Shown here piece by piece: positions 5,066 to 7,104 of a DNA stretch of 7,104 bases (position 1 is its first letter; each line of letters starts with the position of its first letter). Source of the DNA: Syntrophus sp. (in: bacteria) (GTDB lineage: Bacteria; Desulfobacterota; Syntrophia; Syntrophales; UBA5619); the NCBI GenBank assembly GCA_013824905.1, contig PNOO01000125.1:1-7104 (forward strand), read 5' to 3'. The position numbers and the translations under genes were made by a program. The notes under the pieces were generated by a model. It worked only from the letters and a program-made list of their open reading frames with translations. It was not told the origin of the DNA and did not search any database.

Positions 5066-6057
5066 CGATCCTTCTCCACGGTGAGCAGCAGATTAGCCCA
5101 AGTCAGGCCTGCCCCGACGAGGCACATGACCACGCGATCGCCGGGACACAGCTCTTCCCAGTGCCTGCTCAAAACGGCAGGCGCCCCGGTGCAGCCTGTG
5201 TTTCCGAATTCGTCCACGTTGAACCAATGCTCCTCCTCCATTATCCCCACCCGCTCGCACACGGTCCGGAGCGCCCCCATGTTCGCCTGGTGGCCGATGA
5301 ACCGGAAACGCCCGCTGTTGCCGTTGCGTGAAAGGGGCAGGAGGGGACGCAAGGATTCCGTCATCCGGCGGATCGCAAACCCCTGAACGGCGTTGCCGTC
5401 CTGGTGGAAATGACCCGTCGTCGGGATCGTCACCTTCTCCCAAGCTGTGGCGTTCGTCCCGCAGTTGGATTCCACAAATGCCGCTCGTGCTTTCACCGAG
5501 GCCGAAAGGACGGCGGCGGTGCTCCCGTCGCCGAACAGGACGGCCGCGGAACGGTCACTGTAATCGATCACGCGGGTGACGTTCTCCGGCTGGACGATGA
5601 GCACGAAAGGCGGCAGTTTATCCGCCGCCATCCGGCTGAGGAGGTCGACATGTATCCCGAAGGTCGTACAGGCTGAGTTGACATCGAAACAGGTCGCATC
5701 GATCCCCAGCTCCGCCGCCACCATCGCCGCCTCCGCGGGAATCAAAAAGGCCTGGGAGCTGCAACCCGAGATCACCAGACCGATGTCGGAAGGTTTGAGG
5801 CCTGCCCTGTCGAGGGCCATCCGCGCCGCGGCCGCAGCGGTCTGTTCGTTCCGGTAGAGGCTGGCTTCATGGGCTGCGCGCGGATCCCGATTCTTCGTCT
5901 GACGGATGTAGTCCAGGGGCAGCACCGTCCGCCGTTCGCGTATCCCTACCCGTTCAAGGATCCATGCTTCATCGGTCCCGATATCCAGATCCTCCAGGAA
6001 CCGGTTCGAAATGACGTTTTCCGGATGGAAGTGACCGATGCCGTGCAGATAGAGCAT
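5062..6057 (-). CDS. KAS III-like (FabH family) 3-oxoacyl-ACP synthase
   Basis: Thiolase-fold enzyme of the FabH family, 331 residues. It would condense an acyl-CoA (or acyl-ACP) primer with malonyl-ACP to begin a chain. The catalytic triad is complete: Cys130 in DVNSACTTF, His256 in IGHQANMG, Asn286 in EFGNTGCTGAPA; FGDGSTAAVL at about 175-184 is also typical. The ATG at 6057 is chosen because the family N-terminus MLYLHGIGHFHPENVISN begins there, GGAAGGG lies upstream, and it overlaps the dehydrogenase stop (TAATG). A longer open frame to 6333 is only a shadow of the dehydrogenase. Residues about 45-70 (LPLDYIRQTKNRDPRAAHEA) form an insertion not present in housekeeping FabH, indicating a divergent subfamily, possibly with a different primer pocket. 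It is coupled to fabA by ATGA. Confidence 0.93.
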   Translation of the reverse strand: MLYLHGIGHFHPENVISNRFLEDLDIGTDEAWILERVGIRERRTVLPLDYIRQTKNRDPRAAHEASLYRNEQTAAAAARMALDRAGLKPSDIGLVISGCSSQAFLIPAEAAMVAAELGIDATCFDVNSACTTFGIHVDLLSRMAADKLPPFVLIVQPENVTRVIDYSDRSAAVLFGDGSTAAVLSASVKARAAFVESNCGTNATAWEKVTIPTTGHFHQDGNAVQGFAIRRMTESLRPLLPLSRNGNSGRFRFIGHQANMGALRTVCERVGIMEEEHWFNVDEFGNTGCTGAPAVLSRHWEELCPGDRVVMCLVGAGLTWANLLLTVEKDR

Positions 6058-7104
6058 TAGACCAGTTCCCTTCCGATGATCATATCCTGGACCTCCCGGA
6101 CCCCCTCGTAGATGTCGATGATCTGGGCGTCCCGGACAAGTTTCGAGATCTCGAATTCCGACATGAATCCGTATCCGCCGTGGAGATGGAGTCCCTGCAC
6201 GGAGCAGAAGATTGCCGCATCGGCAGCGAGGTTTTTGGCCAGAGAAGCGTAAACGCCCCGGTCGGGCGCCCCCTCCTGGACCAGAAAAGCCGCCTTCATC
6301 AAGGCCATCTCCGCCTGCTCGGTCCGTTTCCACATCGCGACCAAGGTATCACGGGCCACGGGCAGATCGCAGATCCGCTGCCCGAACTGGCGGCGTTCCC
6401 TCGTGTAGGCCAGGGTAAGGTCGAGGGCGCGCCGTGCGATGCCGACGCCGATCGCGGCCACCATGGGCCGGGCATAGTCGAGGACATCAGTCAGGTATTG
6501 AAAGCCGAGCCTCCGGTCGCCGATGATCTGTTCCTCTTCGACTGTGACATCCTCGAAAGTCACGCTCGCCGTATTGGAAAGCCTCTGTCCCAGCTTGTCC
6601 TCCGGCTTCCCGGTGACGATCCGCCCCCCGCAGGGAAGCGGGATCTCACGGCAGGCTTGCGATTCGGTCTCCGCCGTCTCCGGCTCCACGGCCAGCGAGG
6701 GAATGATGACGCAGGCCATGAAGGGCGAGGTCGGCTTGCCGACCCTGGTAAAGACGGTAAACTGTGAGGCGAAGGAGGCGTTCGTGATGAAGCATTTCGA
6801 GCCGTTGAGGATGTACTTCCCTCCCTTTCCTTTCCGGATCGTGGTCGTCATCGCGCTGTTGTCGGATCCCGCCCAGGGTTCCGTCAGGCAGAAGGAGGCC
6901 AGAAGCGGCCTCTCCACGAAAGGGCCGAGAAAGGAGCGCTGCTGTTCCTCCGAGCCGTGTATGGCGATCACCGCATTGGCCAGGTCGTTGCACATGGCCG
7001 ACGTGGCGATGCCGCTGTCTCCGTAGGAAATATCCCGGATGATCAGGGCTGTTGAGATGAGGTCGAGCGAGTAGCCTTTCACCGCCTCCGGGATGGAGAG
7101 ATTG
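6057..7104 (-). CDS. Acyl-CoA dehydrogenase, 5' end missing (runs off the window)
   Basis: FAD-dependent acyl-CoA dehydrogenase that oxidises an acyl-CoA to the trans-2-enoyl-CoA. About 349 codons are visible and the frame is open to the right edge (first residues NLSIPEAVKGY), so a family length of 380-400 implies that roughly 30-50 N-terminal residues are missing; an in-frame GTG at 7082 is not the true start. Recognisable motifs are CLTEPWAGSD (flavin/substrate loop), NGSKCFITNA, GKPEDKLGQRLSNT followed by VTFEDV, the C-domain RRQFGQRICDLP, LHLHGGYGF, and IYEGVREVQ near the C-terminus. The Glu of YEG is the usual catalytic base position, so the enzyme looks active. The strand region before GKPEDKLG carries roughly 13-15 extra residues compared with MCAD-like enzymes. 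It lies upstream of the KAS III gene with a TAATG overlap. It may supply an unusual enoyl or cyclic acyl-CoA primer (inference). Family certain; substrate unknown. Confidence 0.93.
   Translation of the reverse strand, partial: NLSIPEAVKGYSLDLISTALIIRDISYGDSGIATSAMCNDLANAVIAIHGSEEQQRSFLGPFVERPLLASFCLTEPWAGSDNSAMTTTIRKGKGGKYILNGSKCFITNASFASQFTVFTRVGKPTSPFMACVIIPSLAVEPETAETESQACREIPLPCGGRIVTGKPEDKLGQRLSNTASVTFEDVTVEEEQIIGDRRLGFQYLTDVLDYARPMVAAIGVGIARRALDLTLAYTRERRQFGQRICDLPVARDTLVAMWKRTEQAEMALMKAAFLVQEGAPDRGVYASLAKNLAADAAIFCSVQGLHLHGGYGFMSEFEISKLVRDAQIIDIYEGVREVQDMIIGRELV

Noticed and set aside
4565..5386. 273-codon plus-strand ORF opposite FabA and KAS III
   Set aside because: Composition is that of a reverse-strand shadow, no family is recognisable, and it spans two clearly real genes.
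6058..6333. Longer KAS III protein with about 92 extra N-terminal residues
   Set aside because: The extra part is Gly/Arg/Pro-rich shadow sequence inside the acyl-CoA dehydrogenase gene; the family N-terminus begins at 6057.
7060..7082. GTG at 7082 as the start of the acyl-CoA dehydrogenase
   Set aside because: The frame continues upstream with NLSIPEA, matching the normal family sequence, and the protein would lack its N-terminal helices.

Overview
The window is a fragment of one long minus-strand operon that encodes a type II fatty-acid-synthase-like pathway. It holds nine genes, and the first one in transcription order runs off the right edge. The order of transcription (right to left) is: acyl-CoA dehydrogenase (partial), KAS III-like ketoacyl synthase, FabA-type dehydratase/isomerase, FabG-type ketoacyl-ACP reductase, FabZ-type dehydratase, KAS I/II-type ketoacyl synthase, acyl carrier protein, PlsC-type acyltransferase, and an AcpS/Sfp-superfamily phosphopantetheinyl transferase. 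All nine look intact apart from the edge truncation, and every plus-strand ORF is a shadow of these genes.

The organism is a GC-rich bacterium with good Shine-Dalgarno sites and dense operon packing. The gene content and a remembered dispersed repeat at the left end suggest a Desulfobacterota/Deltaproteobacteria-type anaerobe, possibly Syntrophales-like. This assignment is an inference with low confidence.

Right part (4475-7104): dehydrogenase, KAS III and FabA are joined by TAATG and ATGA overlaps. Middle (4401-4484): a long AT-rich imperfect inverted repeat fills most of the 91-nt gap between fabA and fabG and swallows the fabA stop codon. Centre (1873-4383): FabG, FabZ and KAS overlap one another. 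Left part (93-1824): ACP after a 48-nt gap with the strongest Shine-Dalgarno site, then acyltransferase and PPTase, the latter starting with TTG inside the acyltransferase gene. The last codons of the PPTase lie in what looks like a dispersed repeat. A weak intrinsic terminator lies at 1-26.

How the genes fit together (inference): the PPTase loads the dedicated ACP, KAS III primes a chain, the KAS I/II enzyme elongates it, FabG reduces, FabZ and FabA dehydrate (FabA may also isomerise), and the PlsC-type enzyme moves the finished acyl group onto an acceptor such as a lysophospholipid. No enoyl-ACP reductase and no malonyl-CoA:ACP transacylase lie in the window. A self-contained set with its own ACP, PPTase and acyltransferase but no enoyl reductase looks like a secondary, possibly polyene-making or otherwise specialised acyl-chain pathway rather than housekeeping lipid synthesis.
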